A DNA stretch of 64,000 bases from Emticicia fluvialis (GTDB taxonomy: Bacteria; Bacteroidota; Bacteroidia; Cytophagales; Spirosomataceae). Position 1 is the first letter of the stretch, and each line of letters begins with the position of its first letter. Position numbers and translations under genes: made by a program. Shown here one piece after another: positions 26,270 to 35,638 of this stretch. The notes under the pieces are model-generated. The model made no database searches. It saw nothing but the letters and a program-made list of their open reading frames with translations, and was not told the DNA's origin. The stretch is taken from positions 1-64,000 of the forward strand of contig NZ_JANUSD010000020.1 in assembly GCF_024793945.1 (NCBI RefSeq). Direction: 5' to 3'.

Positions 26270-27337
26270 ATGAAAAAAATTGTGGCTATGGCCTGGGTTA
26301 TTCTGATTTGCCTGGTTACAGCACAGGCACAGGAAACCAAAGGATTGAAAGATTTTTACAAGGGGTATTTCCCGGTTGGGGTGGCCGTTAGCCCCCGAAT
26401 GATGGAGCCGGGGCCGGAGTCTGCCCTGATATTGCAGCATTTTAATAGTGTAACACCCGAAAACGCTATGAAAATGGGGCCGATTCATCCGGAAGAAAAC
26501 CGGTATAACTGGGAACCAGCCGATAAAATTGTAGACTTTGCTGTTAAAAATGGTCTGAAAGTACGGGGTCATACGCTTTGCTGGCACACCCAGGCGCCCA
26601 ATTGGTTTTTTACCAAAAATGGTCAACCGGTAACAAAAGAAGAGCTTCTGGCGCGCATGAAGCAACACATTACCGACGTAGTAACGCGCTACAAAGGTAA
26701 ACTTTATGCCTGGGACGTAGTGAATGAGGCCGTGCCTGATGCAGGAGAAGAGGTTTACAGAAAAACCAAATTTTATGAGATTATTGGCGAAGAGTATATC
26801 GAAAAAGCCTTTGAATATGCCCATGCCGCAGACCCTGACGCCGTTTTGTTTTATAATGATTACAACACCGAAAACGCATCGAAGCGCGATAGGATTTTCA
26901 GGCTTGTAAAGAAACTGAAAGATAAAGGAGTGCCTATTCATGGCGTTGGCTTGCAGGGGCACTGGTCTGTTTATGAACCAACAGCACAAGAACTGGAAGA
27001 GTCAATCACTAAATTTGCTTCTTTAGGTTTGCAGGTGCAGATTACTGAAATGGATGTTTCGGTATATGTAAAAGAGCATGAACGCCGGGAGAAACGGCCT
27101 ACTGATATAACGTCTTACCCGCCTGAAATTCAAAAAAAGCAGGCAGAGCATTATAAAATGCTTTTTGAGGTATTCAGAAAATACAAAGGCCAGCTGACAG
27201 GTGTTACCTTCTGGAATTTGTCTGATAAATCAACCTGGCTGGATGCCTTCCCTTTTGTGGGTAGGAAAGACTACCCCTTGCTATTTGATGAAAACTATAA
27301 GCCTAAGCAGGCTTATTGGGAAGTAGTTAAGTTTTAA
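26270..27337 (+). CDS. Glycoside hydrolase family 10 endo-1,4-beta-xylanase
   Basis: A 355-residue exported (beta/alpha)8 enzyme with a signal peptide (1-20) and no binding module. Acid/base Glu153 is in WDVVNEAV and nucleophile Glu260 in QITEMDVSV. The substrate-binding GHTLCWH block (100-106) and the WNLSDKSTWLD block are intact. It is the last gene of the glucuronoxylan operon and is followed by a strong terminator. It has no type IX sorting domain. Confidence 0.97.
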   Translation: MKKIVAMAWVILICLVTAQAQETKGLKDFYKGYFPVGVAVSPRMMEPGPESALILQHFNSVTPENAMKMGPIHPEENRYNWEPADKIVDFAVKNGLKVRGHTLCWHTQAPNWFFTKNGQPVTKEELLARMKQHITDVVTRYKGKLYAWDVVNEAVPDAGEEVYRKTKFYEIIGEEYIEKAFEYAHAADPDAVLFYNDYNTENASKRDRIFRLVKKLKDKGVPIHGVGLQGHWSVYEPTAQELEESITKFASLGLQVQITEMDVSVYVKEHERREKRPTDITSYPPEIQKKQAEHYKMLFEVFRKYKGQLTGVTFWNLSDKSTWLDAFPFVGRKDYPLLFDENYKPKQAYWEVVKF

Positions 27338-27360
27338 TTGAGTACTATGATGAAACGTTC

Positions 27361-27392
27361 AAGGGGGTGATTGCAAAATCGCTCCCTTTTTT
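27361..27392 (+). terminator. Terminator of the glucuronoxylan operon
   Basis: A 12-bp stem (two G-U pairs) closed by a GCAA tetraloop and followed by a T-run, 23 bases after the GH10 stop. Confidence 0.92.
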
Positions 27393-27519
27393 AATATCTG
27401 GGCGAATGCCTATTATGAGAAAGTTCATTGATGAAGGTTTCTTAATGGCCAATGGAATAAGTGCTGCTTTTGATTAAAAGATTTATTATGGCTGCCTTAA
27501 TCTTTTATCAAGACTTGTG

Positions 27520-27527
27520 TATTTTTG
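27520..27527 (+). promoter_or_regulatory. Probable -7 box for the small secreted protein
   Basis: TATTTTTG fits TAnnTTTG, 21 bases before the start codon. No TTTG at the -33 spacing. Confidence 0.4.
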
Positions 27528-27548
27528 AATTTTTAAAATTCCTTTCTC

Positions 27549-27968
27549 ATGAAGAAATTACTTATTTCAATCGCAATTCTATTTACTGATGGCAGTTTGT
27601 TGGCACAAACCAAGGCTCCTGAAATACAAAAGGGTAATTTTATGGACGATTATAAAATTACCTATACCATTAATGATACCCTCTGGACACAAAAGCCCAA
27701 TGCTAAATACCATATTATTAAATGGAATGAAAAAGAGCAGTATCTGATAGCCAGAAATGACGTGGGAAATCCTGCCGATGGCGGGTTGTACACCAGAATT
27801 GACTACATGGCATTTGAAAACATGAGCCCATTTTTATGGGGATTCTGCCTGAGCGCTTATAATGCCCCTACTGCAGAGGCCGCAGAAGCCGTAAAAATTG
27901 CCGACAGAGCCAATCCACGCAAAGGCTGCAACGGGTTTCCGTTTTCGAGAATGAAGCGGGTGGAGTAG
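27549..27968 (+). CDS. Small secreted protein of unknown function
   Basis: A 139-residue protein that I do not recognise. It has a signal peptide (about 1-19, ending SLLAQ). The mature part is mixed alpha/beta with a WTQKPNAKYHIIKWNEKEQYLIARN stretch resembling a beta-hairpin, and two cysteines far apart. It has its own -7 box and terminator, after the xylan operon terminator, so it is probably not part of that operon. Confidence 0.75.
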   Translation: MKKLLISIAILFTDGSLLAQTKAPEIQKGNFMDDYKITYTINDTLWTQKPNAKYHIIKWNEKEQYLIARNDVGNPADGGLYTRIDYMAFENMSPFLWGFCLSAYNAPTAEAAEAVKIADRANPRKGCNGFPFSRMKRVE

Positions 27969-27984
27969 TGGAGATGTAAAAATA

Positions 27985-28010
27985 AAAGCGGATGAAAATT
28001 CACCCGCTTT
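27985..28010. terminator. Bidirectional terminator between convergent genes
   Basis: AAAGCGGATGA pairs with TCACCCGCTTT (one mismatch) around a short A/T loop. It serves the small secreted protein gene and the convergent RND efflux operon. Confidence 0.65.
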
Positions 28011-28037
28011 ATCCGTTCAACTATTATTTGACATCAT

Positions 28038-31000
28038 TTAAACCGTTTCAACCTTTGATACTTTGGCATTGGTTTTTTGCTTTCCGCCTATGCCAAAGAT
28101 TCTATTTACTTTTATTCTCCAGCCTTCAATTACCAAATAAACTGATGGAACAAGAATTAATGTCAGTACCATTGAGCTGGTTAAGCCTCCGATAATAACC
28201 CACGCCATCCCATTTTTTGTTTCAGCACCTGCACCAGATGCCAATGCTATGGGCAGCATACCGAATATCATGGCCAGGGTGGTCATTAATATCGGGCGTA
28301 AACGTTCTTTACCGGCTTCAATCAACGCTTCTTTTACGCTCATGCCTTCGCTTTTCAGGTGGTTGGTGAAGTCTACAATCAGAATCGCATTCTTACAAAC
28401 CAGGCCAAGCAACATAATCAGACCAAGAATAGCGAAAATAGTGAGCGAGTTCATGGTCAACGCCAGTGCCAGAATGGCGCCAATCATGGCTACAGGTATA
28501 GAGAATAACACCACAAATGGATACACCACACTTTCGTAAAGGGCAATCATAATCAGATAAACCAAAAGAATACCGATACCCATAGCCAAACCTAAACTTC
28601 CGAAAGCATCTCCCTGGTTTTTGGCGTCTCCCAGATAATCAATAATCACACCTTCCGGCAATTTGGTTTTGGCCAGTTCTTTCTTGATGTCTTCAACAAT
28701 GGTACCCGATGGGCGACCCACAGCCGCTGAGTTAATTTTAATTGAACTCAGCCGGTCTGTTCTTTCAAGAATAGACTGCCCAACTATTTCAGTAATATTG
28801 GCAAAGTCGGTCAGTTTTACAATCGCACCGCGGTTGTTGCGTATGGTCAGGTTCTTTACGTTCTCAATATTGCGTTTATCTGACTTATCAAAGATAATAT
28901 TGATACCGTACTCTTCACCCTTATCCTTAAATTTGGTGTTATTGTTTCCCTGAAAAGCTATCTGAACGGCAGAGCCTACTTCCGGAATACTCAAACCCAG
29001 TTTAGACATCCTGTCGCGGTCTATGTTAATAGCCACTTCTGTTTTAGGGCTTTTAGTACTGTATTTTACGTAGTCTGTGCCGGGTACTTTTACCACAATC
29101 TGTTTTACAATGGCTGCGGCTTTTACTACGTCGTCCATTACGGTTCCTTTCACGGCAATGGTAATCGGCGCCTGCGCATTACCCGTAGCCGATATAGGCT
29201 GAATATTGACACTCAGACCCGGAATCTTCGCAATGGTATCGCGCATGATTTGCCCGAACTCATCAGTTGATAGTTTTCTATCATGCTTATCAACCAATGT
29301 TACTGTAATTTCGGCAAGGTTACTGTTTGAAGAATTACCCACTACCGATGATTGTGTACCAACATTCGAGAAAACATTGGTTACTTCTGGTCTTTCCAGC
29401 AACATTTTCTCAACTTTTGCAACTGCCTGATTGGTCTGTACTAATGGTGTTTCAGGCGACATATCCAGCTGTATAGACAACTCACCACGGTCTGCATTGC
29501 CTATAAATGATGCCCCTACAAAACCTTTTGCAAGCAGGGTGAATGTAGCAACAAACAAGAGTATGATACCAATAAACACGTAACGCTTATGACCAAGAGA
29601 CCAGCTGAGGGCAGATATGTACATATCACGTATCTTGTCAATGATGCTCTCAAAGCCAAGGTTTAGTTTACCCCAAAGCGTTTTTTTATTCAGAATCTCA
29701 AGCTTACCCCATCTTGAAGCCAGCAGAGGCGTAAGGGTAAAAGAAACAAACAAACTCATAAGGGTAGAGAACACAATTACCAGCGAAAACTCTTTCAGGA
29801 TGTTTCCAATTAACCCACCCGCCAGTGCAAGTGGTAAAAACACCACTACGTCAACAAGGGTAATGGCCATCGCAGTAAAGCCAATCTCATTTCTTCCCTC
29901 TAACGATGCTTCGCGTTTGTCTTTACCCATTTCAAGGTGGCGGTAAATATTTTCTAACACCACAATGCTATCATCTACAAGAATACCTACAACTAAAGAC
30001 AAGGCCATCAGGGTCATCAGGTTCAGCGAGAAACCAAACGCCCACATCAGTATAAAGGTGGGTATCATGGCTGATGGTATAGCCACCAACACAAATAAGG
30101 AGCTTCTGATACTGTGCAGAAACAACACCATAACTACACCAACAATAATAATGGCCAGGTATAAATCGTGCATAACGGCATCAGCAGAAGCGAGGGTATA
30201 AACCGACTGGTCAGAGGCGATTTCGTAATTGAAATCTTTTGACGGATAACTAGCCTTGATTTTAGCCAATGCCGCTTTTGCCCCTTTACTTACTTCTACG
30301 GCGTTGGCATCGGTTTGCTTCATAATCTGTATACCAATGGCTGGTCTGCCGTTTATGCGGTTCAGCGTACTGGCTTCTGTTTGAGAGTCGGTTACACTGG
30401 CAATGTCTTTCAATAATATACGGCTGCCGTTAGTGTTTTCGCGTATTACCAGATTTCTGATGTCTTCTACTATTTTCAGTTTCGCATCCAGTCGCAATGA
30501 AAAACGCGACTGATCGGTTTTAATACTACCCGCCGGGTAAGAAACACCACTACCCGCAATAACCTGATTAACGGTTGATGATGAGATATTGTAAGTCTGC
30601 AGTTTATCGTTATCCAGATATACTTCAATCTCCCTTTCATTGCCTCCAATAATATTTACCTGTGCCACACCGGCTACATTGGTAAGCAATGGTTTTACCT
30701 GCAGGTCAATGAAATCGTAAAGCTCGGTTTGCGGTATTTTTGATGTGGCACTCACTTTCAGAATCGGCAGGTCATCAAGGCTTAGTCTGGTTACCACCGG
30801 GTCATCAATGTCGTCAGGAAGTCTCGATTTTATCTGGTTAACCTTACGTTCGGCATCCTGTTGGGCATTAATTACATTAAAGCCAGACTTCAGGGTTACG
30901 GTTATCAGAGAAAGACCCTCTTGAGAAGAAGAGGATATCATGTCTACCCCTTCAATAGATGATACCGCTTCTTCCAGAGGTTTGGTTACACTGCTTTCTA

Positions 31001-31175
31001 CTTCGTCAGATGCAGCACCTCTGTAAGTAGTCTGCACCATAATTACATTCGTCTCAAATTTCGGTAACAAGTTATAATTCAATGTTTTATAACTGATAAA
31101 GCCGAATAGTATGAGGGTAACGAAAATTACTGTAATCAGTAAGGGTCGTTTAATTGATAATTCTGTTATTGACAT
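28038..31175 (-). CDS. RND family efflux pump inner-membrane transporter (HAE1/AcrB type)
   Basis: A 1045-residue proton-driven multidrug-type transporter, with the normal RND length and 12 membrane segments in two repeats separated by large periplasmic loops. TM4 has the proton-relay acidic pair in GILVDDSIVVLENI (about 405-418). The FxGF/ RSSLFV start after TM3 and the second-half LVCKNAILIVDFTN TM10 motif are typical of the HAE-1 subgroup. It is the third structural gene of an operon with an outer-membrane factor and adaptor; nine bases separate it from the adaptor stop. Substrate unknown. Confidence 0.95.
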   Translation of the reverse strand: MSITELSIKRPLLITVIFVTLILFGFISYKTLNYNLLPKFETNVIMVQTTYRGAASDEVESSVTKPLEEAVSSIEGVDMISSSSQEGLSLITVTLKSGFNVINAQQDAERKVNQIKSRLPDDIDDPVVTRLSLDDLPILKVSATSKIPQTELYDFIDLQVKPLLTNVAGVAQVNIIGGNEREIEVYLDNDKLQTYNISSSTVNQVIAGSGVSYPAGSIKTDQSRFSLRLDAKLKIVEDIRNLVIRENTNGSRILLKDIASVTDSQTEASTLNRINGRPAIGIQIMKQTDANAVEVSKGAKAALAKIKASYPSKDFNYEIASDQSVYTLASADAVMHDLYLAIIIVGVVMVLFLHSIRSSLFVLVAIPSAMIPTFILMWAFGFSLNLMTLMALSLVVGILVDDSIVVLENIYRHLEMGKDKREASLEGRNEIGFTAMAITLVDVVVFLPLALAGGLIGNILKEFSLVIVFSTLMSLFVSFTLTPLLASRWGKLEILNKKTLWGKLNLGFESIIDKIRDMYISALSWSLGHKRYVFIGIILLFVATFTLLAKGFVGASFIGNADRGELSIQLDMSPETPLVQTNQAVAKVEKMLLERPEVTNVFSNVGTQSSVVGNSSNSNLAEITVTLVDKHDRKLSTDEFGQIMRDTIAKIPGLSVNIQPISATGNAQAPITIAVKGTVMDDVVKAAAIVKQIVVKVPGTDYVKYSTKSPKTEVAINIDRDRMSKLGLSIPEVGSAVQIAFQGNNNTKFKDKGEEYGINIIFDKSDKRNIENVKNLTIRNNRGAIVKLTDFANITEIVGQSILERTDRLSSIKINSAAVGRPSGTIVEDIKKELAKTKLPEGVIIDYLGDAKNQGDAFGSLGLAMGIGILLVYLIMIALYESVVYPFVVLFSIPVAMIGAILALALTMNSLTIFAILGLIMLLGLVCKNAILIVDFTNHLKSEGMSVKEALIEAGKERLRPILMTTLAMIFGMLPIALASGAGAETKNGMAWVIIGGLTSSMVLTLILVPSVYLVIEGWRIKVNRIFGIGGKQKTNAKVSKVETV

Positions 31176-31184
31176 AGCTCAGGA

Positions 31185-32246
31185 TTATTTATTAGGTGAA
31201 ATCAGCACATTACTACCGTCTACAATGTTGATGATACCCTCTGTAATGATAGTTTCACCTTCGTTTAAACCACTTAAAACTTCTACGTTTTCGCCGATTT
31301 CTCTGCCCAATACAATTTTACGCAACACTGCCTTCTTGCCTTCAACCACAAATACATAAGGGTTTTTCATGCCGTCGCCCAGGGCTTTTTTAGGTATCTG
31401 CAAAGCATTTGCGCTTTTGTTCAGGTTAAATTCCACTTTTACGTAAGTACCGGCTTTCAATGCCGCATTGCCATTGGCCAGTAAAACATCTACTTTGTAG
31501 TTGTGGTTGTCGTCTCCCTGCGGGCTGATGTAGATGATTTTACCGTTAAAGGTTTTGGTTGGGTAAACGTCTGTAGTAACCGTAGCAGGTTGACCCAGTT
31601 TCAGTTCGTACACATCTTTTTCGTTTACATAAACTACTGTTTTTAACTGGCTTACATCAACCAGCGAAGCAATTACGGTACCCATGTTTACGTACTCACC
31701 GGCTGTCAGCTTTTTATCGGTTACTATGCCGCTGATTGGTGAAATAATGCGCGCATCAGCAATTTGTTGTTTCAATTGCGCTGCCTGTAGCTGATTGTTT
31801 TCGTAGTTAAACCGGGCATCATTTACAGCGGTTTCATTAATGGCGTTTCCGGCAAGCAAATCTTTATTGCGTTCGTAGTCAGTTTTGGCCTTATTGATGG
31901 TCAGCTCTGTTGATTGCAGGTTGATTTGCTTCACTTTTGAATCAATGGTACCAATTACCTGGCCTTTGTTTACTCTTGTGCCCAACTCAATATTCAGGGT
32001 TTCAATTTTACCCTGGGTTCCTGTGGATATAGTAGCTTTTTCTTTGGGTTCTAAAACGGCAGGCAAGGTCAGGTTGCCGCTTACGGGCAGCAGTGCTACT
32101 GTTGTAGTAGCCACATAAACAGGCACCTGGCTGCGGTCTACCACCTTTTTGCTTTCGTCTATTTTCTTTTTGTTGGCCACCAGCTTAAACGAGATGGCAC
32201 CAATAATGCCCACGATAATAGCTATTGTGATGATTCTTGTTTTCAT
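31185..32246 (-). CDS. RND efflux periplasmic adaptor (membrane fusion protein)
   Basis: A 353-residue adaptor with an N-terminal signal anchor (about 1-22). The lipoyl half-motifs (TISTGTQGKIETLNIELGTRVNKGQVIG and ARIISPISGIVTDKKLTAGEYV) flank a coiled-coil hairpin (about 105-165). Beta-barrel and membrane-proximal domains follow. It bridges the RND transporter and the TolC-type channel encoded on either side. Confidence 0.95.
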   Translation of the reverse strand: MKTRIITIAIIVGIIGAISFKLVANKKKIDESKKVVDRSQVPVYVATTTVALLPVSGNLTLPAVLEPKEKATISTGTQGKIETLNIELGTRVNKGQVIGTIDSKVKQINLQSTELTINKAKTDYERNKDLLAGNAINETAVNDARFNYENNQLQAAQLKQQIADARIISPISGIVTDKKLTAGEYVNMGTVIASLVDVSQLKTVVYVNEKDVYELKLGQPATVTTDVYPTKTFNGKIIYISPQGDDNHNYKVDVLLANGNAALKAGTYVKVEFNLNKSANALQIPKKALGDGMKNPYVFVVEGKKAVLRKIVLGREIGENVEVLSGLNEGETIITEGIINIVDGSNVLISPNK

Positions 32247-32291
32247 TTTTTTGTATTTTAAAAGCTAAGGAAGCTATGGTTTTTAATGATG

Positions 32292-33641
32292 TTACTTTAA
32301 TTGATTTACATAGGTTGATAGGTTGCCCTGAGCCTTTTCAAAGTCAACGCGGGCGGTTAAGAAGCTGAGCAATGATGATATATAATTGCTTTGTGCTTCT
32401 TTGTACGAATAGTCGGAGTTCAGAAAATCGGTGAGCGATGCTGTTCCTTTCTGATACTGCAAACTTGTGTTTTTAAGAATGTCGGCCGCCAGGTCAAGTG
32501 TTTCTTTGTTGTCGTTCATGCTGGTGTAAGAACGGAACAAAGCAGTGTTGGCATTCTGAAACTGCAACTGGTAATTTCTTGAGCTTATTTTCAGATTCTC
32601 TTCTGCATTCAACAGGCTTAGCTTGCTTTGTGTCAACTGGCTTTTCTTTCGGTTACCGTCAAATATCGGTATGTTGAGTTTTAACCCAACGGAAGAGTAA
32701 TCGAACCAGTTACCGAAAGATTTGCCGAAGTCGTTGCCGAATGTCTGCGCTCCATAGCGCGCATACCCGGCCAGCGTGGGGTAAAAAGCAAACTTTTTAC
32801 GTTCCACATCTAATTGCTGAAGTCTGATATTGTTTGATAAAATCTTGTAATCGAGCAGGTTTTTGGTTTCCAGTGTTGTATTAACCGGCATACTTACCTG
32901 CATAGAATAGTCCAGCGAATCAGTGATGGCAATATTTTGTGCCAGATCCATGCCCATGGCAAATTTCAGTTTGTTAAGTGCCAGCTCTTTATTGGTTTTT
33001 AAAAGCGACAACTGCGACTTAATGTTGCTCTGGCTTACACGCATGCGGTCGTAATCTATCTTTTTGGCTACACCTTTTTCGTACTGCAATTGCAGGATTC
33101 TCAGTAACTCTTCATATTTTTTTTCGTTCTCAACCAGTAGTTTTTCCTGTTCGTTCAGCGTCAATATCTGGTAGTAGGCTGCTACGGTATTATAAACGAT
33201 GGTTTCATTGTTTTGCAACAATTTAAGGTCTGCCAGCAGGGTATTTACGCGGTTGGCTTCTTTAGCTACCGTTATGGTTCTGTCAAAAATGACCTGATCT
33301 ACCTGTGCCACCAAATTGGTATTATACTGGTTACCAAACTGAATCTTAATTTCTTCTTTACTGAAAGCCCCTGCCGGAAGCACCGTTACCTGGCGTTTCA
33401 GGTTGTCGTCAAAAGTTCCTGTCCCATTTACTTGTGGCAGGTATCCGGCCAGCGCCTCGGTTTTCTTTTGCTTGGCTATCAGAACCTCATTTTTATAAAT
33501 AGTACTGCTGGGGTTGTTGGCAAGGCTGTAAGCAATGCTTTCTTTCAAACTAAAAATAGTAGGGTTTGCCTGTTGTGCCTGAGCTACTATTGTGGCACTT
33601 AAAGCAAAAACAGCAATTGATAAGACTTTTACTTTTTTCAT
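32292..33641 (-). CDS. TolC family outer-membrane efflux protein
   Basis: About 449 residues when started at the ATG at 33641, which gives a proper signal peptide (MKKVKVLSIAVFALSATIVAQAQ); an ATG at 33653 adds four residues. Two OEP repeats with long coiled-coil helices are evident (about 35-220 and 240-445). It opens the structural part of the efflux operon. A gap of 74 bases from gbsR holds a second copy of the inverted-repeat operator. Confidence 0.94.
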   Translation of the reverse strand: MKKVKVLSIAVFALSATIVAQAQQANPTIFSLKESIAYSLANNPSSTIYKNEVLIAKQKKTEALAGYLPQVNGTGTFDDNLKRQVTVLPAGAFSKEEIKIQFGNQYNTNLVAQVDQVIFDRTITVAKEANRVNTLLADLKLLQNNETIVYNTVAAYYQILTLNEQEKLLVENEKKYEELLRILQLQYEKGVAKKIDYDRMRVSQSNIKSQLSLLKTNKELALNKLKFAMGMDLAQNIAITDSLDYSMQVSMPVNTTLETKNLLDYKILSNNIRLQQLDVERKKFAFYPTLAGYARYGAQTFGNDFGKSFGNWFDYSSVGLKLNIPIFDGNRKKSQLTQSKLSLLNAEENLKISSRNYQLQFQNANTALFRSYTSMNDNKETLDLAADILKNTSLQYQKGTASLTDFLNSDYSYKEAQSNYISSLLSFLTARVDFEKAQGNLSTYVNQLK

Positions 33642-33671
33642 TATTTTGTACAATATTGAGAATTAGTTTTA

Positions 33672-33704
33672 TTTTTTTAGTTCAGAAATAAAAGAACCAA
33701 AAAG
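33672..33704. promoter_or_regulatory. Second GbsR-type operator, upstream of tolC-like gene
   Basis: AGTTCA-N8-AGAACC with a preceding T7 run and following A-rich stretch. Half-site sequence, spacing and flanks match the perfect repeat in the gbsR promoter (34217-34250), with a few mismatches in the arms. Confidence 0.65.
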
Positions 33705-33715
33705 GGTAAAAAATT

Positions 33716-34183
33716 TTATTTTTTAGATTGTTCCCACTTTTTGAATAAAGCCGGAATTTCTCTACCCATAAACTCCATAAACTGAATAAATTCTTCTAGT
33801 TTTTGATTAAACTCTTTGGTAGCGTGGGGTCTTTGGTCAAGTACCTCACGCATAATATTATTAACCTTGTCGAAGTCAAGAAACTTGGCTTTCATGGTTT
33901 CTTTCCAGTCAGACAAATTACTTTTAAAATACCTTTTTCTGTCGCCAGGTTTTGTAATATACTCAATTCTGTTCATGTTAAGCAATAAATTAATGGCATT
34001 GCTGGTAGCGCTTTTGCTCAGATTCAGTGCTTCACATATTTCATCAAAGGTCAATTCCAGCCTGTCAGAAACCAGCAGCAGGGCTGCAATTCTGGCAGCT
34101 GCCGGTTGTAAGCCCTGCTCAAACATGAGGCCTACTTTTTCAATAAGTGCTAATTTTTCGTCGCTTAATTTCAAACTGTCCAT
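33716..34183 (-). CDS. GbsR/MarR family transcriptional regulator
   Basis: A 155-residue regulator with a winged helix-turn-helix (about 35-95): DRLELTFDEICEALNLSKSATSNAINLLL followed by the wing IEYITKPGDRKRYFKS. The long N- and C-terminal helices are the dimerisation region of the GbsR group. It is the first gene of the efflux operon. A perfect inverted repeat overlaps the -33 element of its promoter and a similar one precedes the tolC-like gene, so it probably represses itself and the pump. Confidence 0.88.
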   Translation of the reverse strand: MDSLKLSDEKLALIEKVGLMFEQGLQPAAARIAALLLVSDRLELTFDEICEALNLSKSATSNAINLLLNMNRIEYITKPGDRKRYFKSNLSDWKETMKAKFLDFDKVNNIMREVLDQRPHATKEFNQKLEEFIQFMEFMGREIPALFKKWEQSKK

Positions 34184-34203
34184 CGTATCACTGAATAACG
34201 TTA

Positions 34204-34250
34204 CAAAAGTAATTGGTTTTTTTAGTTCTGCAAATAGAGAACTAAAAAAA
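34204..34250 (-). promoter_or_regulatory. gbsR promoter with overlapping 13-bp inverted-repeat operator
   Basis: On the minus strand, TTTG (plus 34231-34234) and TACTTTTG (plus 34204-34211) are exactly 19 bases apart, the Bacteroidota promoter consensus. A perfect 13-bp inverted repeat, TTTTTTTAGTTCT (34217-34229) and AGAACTAAAAAAA (34238-34250) with an 8-base spacer, brackets the -33 box, so a bound regulator would block RNA polymerase. Confidence 0.8.
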
Positions 34251-34325
34251 GTATAAGAAAGTTTAATATTTACGACAATATCTTTTTTTTGTACAATTTA
34301 TTGGGCGAGTATTGTGGCATTTACC

Positions 34326-35213
34326 CTATAATAGAACCTGGCTGGTCTTTTTTCTGAATTCCTCAGGGGTAATGCCTTCATATTTCTTGAAGAATTTTGT
34401 GAAGTAAGAGTTGTCGCTGAAATTGAGTGCGTAAGAAATCTCAGAAATGCTCTGATTCTGGTTTACCAGCATTCGCTTGGCTTCAAGCAAAACCCGGTTT
34501 CTGATAACTTCACCGGCAGTTATGCCCAGATGTTCTTTGCAAAGGGCATTGAGATGGTTAGGCGTAATGTAGAGCAGCCCGGCATAATCCATCGGTCTTT
34601 TCAGGCTTATGTATTGTTTTTCAACCAATTTCTGGAAATTCTTTAACAAGGTGTAGTTAAAGGCCGGAACACCCGGCAATTTATAAACCTGGGTGTGTTT
34701 TTCTATTTCAATAAATGCCTGCAATAGTAATACACGTACCAGGTCACGGCTGATAGTATTGATCTGCTGTAACTGCCTGATTGTTTCTTCAAAAATATGG
34801 ATGATTGTGTCTTTTATCTCGTCTTGAAGTTGAATGACACCGTCTTCGGCAATGCCGTTGAAAAACGAGAAAGACTCCAGGTAGTCGGGCCTGAGCAGGA
34901 AAGATTGAAAAAAGGAGGTGGAGAAGTTAATAACGTAGCCGTCAACCTCGCCCTCAAAACTCCAGCTATGTACCTGCCCCGGCACCATAAAATAGATTTG
35001 ATACGGAATAACCGGGAAATTGCTGAAATCGATGGTATGTGAACCACCTCCTTTGGTAAAAAGCAATAAGTGATAAAATGTATGCCTGTGAGCCGAACAC
35101 AAATTATGATGGGCTTTCAGATAGTCGGCAAAGCGGCTGACAAGGATATCATCTTCTCTGAAATCAGTCAGATTGCAAATATCAACTATCGGAATTTGAT
35201 TGGTTGGGCTCAT
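34326..35213 (-). CDS. AraC family transcriptional regulator
   Basis: A 295-residue regulator. The N-terminal cupin domain (about 25-150, HNLCSAHRHTFYHLLLFTKGGG) and C-terminal double helix-turn-helix (about 195-290, PMDYAGLLYITPNHLNALCKEHL and SISEISYALNFSDNSYFTKFFKKYEGITPEEFR) are clear. It starts 11 bases after the DUF983 stop, so the two are likely cotranscribed. Its target is unknown; it is not adjacent to the efflux promoter. Confidence 0.9.
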   Translation of the reverse strand: MSPTNQIPIVDICNLTDFREDDILVSRFADYLKAHHNLCSAHRHTFYHLLLFTKGGGSHTIDFSNFPVIPYQIYFMVPGQVHSWSFEGEVDGYVINFSTSFFQSFLLRPDYLESFSFFNGIAEDGVIQLQDEIKDTIIHIFEETIRQLQQINTISRDLVRVLLLQAFIEIEKHTQVYKLPGVPAFNYTLLKNFQKLVEKQYISLKRPMDYAGLLYITPNHLNALCKEHLGITAGEVIRNRVLLEAKRMLVNQNQSISEISYALNFSDNSYFTKFFKKYEGITPEEFRKKTSQVLL

Positions 35214-35224
35214 CCTTTTTGTGC

Positions 35225-35608
35225 TTAATTAACGGCTTCTTTGTGTTGTGGCTGGTAATCGTTAAAGAACTGTAACCATAAAGACCTTGAGAAACGGTAA
35301 AATACCGGAAATAAAATGAAGGTTACAAGTAAATAAAGCCAGATATAAACCCGCCAGTCTACTCTGGTTTCAAAATACACATAATACGCTACGGTGGCCA
35401 TCACAAAAAGTGCAATATTAAATGCATAGCTCAGATACATTGAACCATAAAAGAAACCCACCTCTTTTTCATATTTCAGGTGGCATTGTGGGCAATGTTT
35501 GTGCATGACCGTCATTTTGCCCAGCGCAAACGGATTTTTAGTTTCAAATATTTCGCCCTCATGGCAACGGGGGCATTTCATTTTTATAGCTGCTTCGAGT
35601 TTGTTCAT
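35225..35608 (-). CDS. DUF983 family membrane protein
   Basis: A 127-residue protein with an N-terminal zinc-ribbon-like pair (CPRCHEG at 13-19, CPQCHLKYEKEVGFFYGSMY at 40-59) and two transmembrane helices (about 60-80 and 90-112). This arrangement defines DUF983. Function unknown; some members neighbour cytochrome oxidase genes, but none is seen here. Confidence 0.88.
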   Translation of the reverse strand: MNKLEAAIKMKCPRCHEGEIFETKNPFALGKMTVMHKHCPQCHLKYEKEVGFFYGSMYLSYAFNIALFVMATVAYYVYFETRVDWRVYIWLYLLVTFILFPVFYRFSRSLWLQFFNDYQPQHKEAVN

Positions 35609-35630
35609 TTTGGTTTCTGTTTTATGCTTA

Positions 35631-35638
35631 CAAAGTTA
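35631..35638 (-). promoter_or_regulatory. Probable -7 box for the DUF983-araC transcript
   Basis: On the minus strand TAACTTTG, a perfect TAnnTTTG box, 22 bases upstream of the start codon. No clear -33 element. Confidence 0.45.

Noticed and set aside
26249..26989. A 246-codon minus-strand ORF
   Set aside because: It is antisense to GH10, which has intact catalytic motifs, and the reverse frame shows no domain or start signal.
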